Source: Wenzhouxiangella sp. (GTDB lineage: Bacteria; Pseudomonadota; Gammaproteobacteria; Xanthomonadales; Wenzhouxiangellaceae). Taken from it: 6,743 nt of DNA. The notes below the pieces were generated by a model. That model was not told the origin of the DNA. It did no database searches and saw only the letters and a list, made by a program, of their open reading frames with translations. The position numbers and the translations under genes are program-made. Below are positions 5,448 through 6,743 of the stretch, one piece after another. How positions within the stretch are numbered: the first letter of the stretch is position 1; the number at the start of each line of letters is the position of its first letter. Location of the stretch: NCBI GenBank assembly GCA_007123575.1, contig SKKV01000079.1, forward strand, positions 1-6,743, given 5' to 3'.

Positions 5448-6743
5448 TCATGGGAAATTGGATTCAAAGCGATCCGAAAACAGACGGTCACCGGCACCGT
5501 GACCGACCAGATTCAGCCCCGTCGGCGCATTGGCCGCATCGGATCCGATCACCAGCGTGTCGCTGTAGCCATCTACTGCATCGGGAGTGAAGCGCAAGGT
5601 CAGGCTGCAGGTTTCCAGGTTGCCGGTCACGGCTTCTTCTTCCATGCAGCTGGTCTCGACCAGTTCGAACGGGTGAGACACGCTGCCGATCGATTCCAGC
5701 ACGATTTTGAGCTCGTGACCTCCAAAAACCGCCACTGTGATGTCGCGGCTGGCGCCGGGCAGGACCGCGCCAAAGTCGGCGACTGGTGGATCGAACAATA
5801 GCTCAGGATCGGCAATCGTGCCTCGCAGGGAAAACCCATGCGGACTGTCCTCGAGATCACTTTCCAGCAGCAGCTGGTCCTGATAGTCGCCCAGTTCGGC
5901 CGGTGCAAACTGAAAGCTGAGCGTGCAGGATTCGCCCGGAGCCAGTTCGAAGGGCGGGATGCTGCACGAGCCGCTGGTCCAGGTGAAGGGCGAATCCGGC
6001 AAGGTCCAGGCAGTGAAGGCCAGCGTGGCTGTGCCGGCATTGTTCAGTGTAAACGTGCCGTTGCCGATTTCCCCTGGCCGCCGATCGCCGAAGTCCAACG
6101 ATGCCGGGGACACCAGTAATGCGCCCTGTACGGCCTCGCCGGACAGCACGATCGACTGCAAGGGCACAGGTCCGTTGCTGCTCAGAACGATCGCCTGGCT
6201 TGACGGTCCGGCCGTGTTCGGGCTATAGCGATAGGTGATGGTGCAACTGGTATCGGCGAACAGCATGAAGGGCAACGCCTCGCAGGTGCTGGCAACGACT
6301 GCAAACGGTGGCGCGGGCGCGCTCAGCTCGCTGACCGTGACGGTATCGACGCCGCTGCTGAACAGCTGTAGTTGAAGATCCTGGAATTCGCCGACCTTGA
6401 CGGTCCCGAAGTTCATCGGATTGGGGCTGGGCTGAACGTCGGGACCGTCAGCAAAGCCGAACAGCACCACCTGGTCCGGGCTGCTGTCGCTGTTGCTGAT
6501 GATCTCGATCGCCTGCGAAACCTGGCCGGCCACCAGCGGGATATAGAGATAGCTGACCACGCAATCGCCGCCCGGAGCCAGATCGAAAGGCACGACCGGA
6601 CAAGTACTGGAATCAAGATGGAACGGCGCAGCAGGCGCAGGCAGCGCGCTGATAGTCAGGGGCAAGCCGCCGGCATTGCTCAGGGTCACCGCGACCGGCG
6701 CCGACGAGAAGCCGAGAATAACGGTGCCGAAGCTGACTGGTGC
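5448..6743 (-). CDS. Choice-of-anchor D / ASH-domain repeat protein, 3' part
   Basis: The minus-strand frame is open to the right edge, so the start is outside the window; 431 residues are visible before TGA. Four tandem Ig-like domains lie at about 1-98, 104-204, 209-310 and 314-416. Each has an FG-x-[VL]-x-x-G opening, a central C-x12-C pair, a FxP or YxP strand and a closing hydrophobic-G strand. The pairs are C48/C61, C154/C167, C260/C273 and C366/C379, in an exact 106-residue period. This is the choice-of-anchor D (ASH/SPD-2/HYDIN-like) family, found in exported bacterial proteins as an extracellular stalk; the period and disulfide-ready cysteines support export. The tail is DRLFSDRF plus ESNFP. 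The GTG at 6689 encodes an internal valine inside the first domain, so it is not the start. It converges on the large gene and may share its function; the role is otherwise unknown. Confidence 0.88.
   Translation of the reverse strand, partial: APVSFGTVILGFSSAPVAVTLSNAGGLPLTISALPAPAAPFHLDSSTCPVVPFDLAPGGDCVVSYLYIPLVAGQVSQAIEIISNSDSSPDQVVLFGFADGPDVQPSPNPMNFGTVKVGEFQDLQLQLFSSGVDTVTVSELSAPAPPFAVVASTCEALPFMLFADTSCTITYRYSPNTAGPSSQAIVLSSNGPVPLQSIVLSGEAVQGALLVSPASLDFGDRRPGEIGNGTFTLNNAGTATLAFTAWTLPDSPFTWTSGSCSIPPFELAPGESCTLSFQFAPAELGDYQDQLLLESDLEDSPHGFSLRGTIADPELLFDPPVADFGAVLPGASRDITVAVFGGHELKIVLESIGSVSHPFELVETSCMEEEAVTGNLETCSLTLRFTPDAVDGYSDTLVIGSDAANAPTGLNLVGHGAGDRLFSDRFESNFP
5466..5489 (-). other. 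C-terminal tail motif DxLFxDRF (ASH-repeat protein)
   Basis: These codons encode DRLFSDRF, five residues from the stop and just after the fourth ASH domain. This is the third copy of the shared tail in the window. Confidence 0.55.
5496..6743 (-). repeat. Four tandem ASH-like domains, 318-base period
   Basis: The cysteine pairs recur every 106 residues without a single insertion or deletion across four copies, although the surrounding residues have diverged. Further copies may lie beyond the right edge. Confidence 0.8.

Noticed and set aside
5433..6119. Plus-strand open frames opposite the ASH-repeat gene
   Set aside because: The minus strand carries four clear ASH domains with periodic cysteines; the plus frames show no family features.
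6687..6689. GTG as start of the minus-strand ASH gene
   Set aside because: In-frame residues before it (SFGTVILGF) are the opening of the same ASH domain, so the gene continues beyond the edge.
1..6743. CRISPR array, tRNA, rRNA, insertion sequence or attachment site
   Set aside because: No short direct-repeat array with spacers, no RNA gene fold and no transposase or terminal inverted repeats were seen; the periodicities present are protein-domain repeats.

Overview
The window looks like chromosomal DNA of a GC-rich Gram-negative bacterium. It carries three genes for large exported all-beta repeat proteins and no housekeeping, RNA or mobile genes. The domain mix (GLUG repeats, Delta-60/DUF5122 propeller repeats, DUF11 and choice-of-anchor D/ASH Ig-like domains), a Sec signal peptide and an unusual aromatic C-terminal tail fit a gammaproteobacterium, perhaps Lysobacterales (Xanthomonadales) or Wenzhouxiangella-like. 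That placement rests on recollection of protein style and is only moderately secure.

Layout. Positions 1-459 (+) are the 3' end of a gene for a GLUG-repeat adhesin-like protein. Positions 460-694 are a gene-free spacer with several short stem-loops and a clear Shine-Dalgarno site. Positions 695-5407 (+) are one complete 1570-codon gene: signal peptide, fourteen Delta-60 repeats, an unassigned beta-rich domain with a vicinal Cys-Cys pair, four DUF11 domains and two Cys-containing Ig-like domains. After a 40-bp convergent spacer, 5448-6743 (-) is the 3' part of a gene with four choice-of-anchor D (ASH/HYDIN-like) domains, running off the right edge.

The three proteins have different repeat domains but all finish with the same short tail, D-x-[I/L]-F-x-D-R-F, placed 2 to 6 residues before the stop. 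The tail has no transmembrane helix and no basic cluster, so it is not a PEP-CTERM, LPXTG or GlyGly-CTERM signal. The choice-of-anchor D name reflects domains that sit in front of different sorting signals in different organisms. The tail may therefore be the local anchor or sorting signal, and this is the best candidate in the window for an under-described system. A second point is an A4T8 tract at codons 3-7 of the large gene, where a one-base slip either way gives an early stop. No enzyme or catalytic motif was seen; the products look like structural, adhesive or cell-surface proteins.
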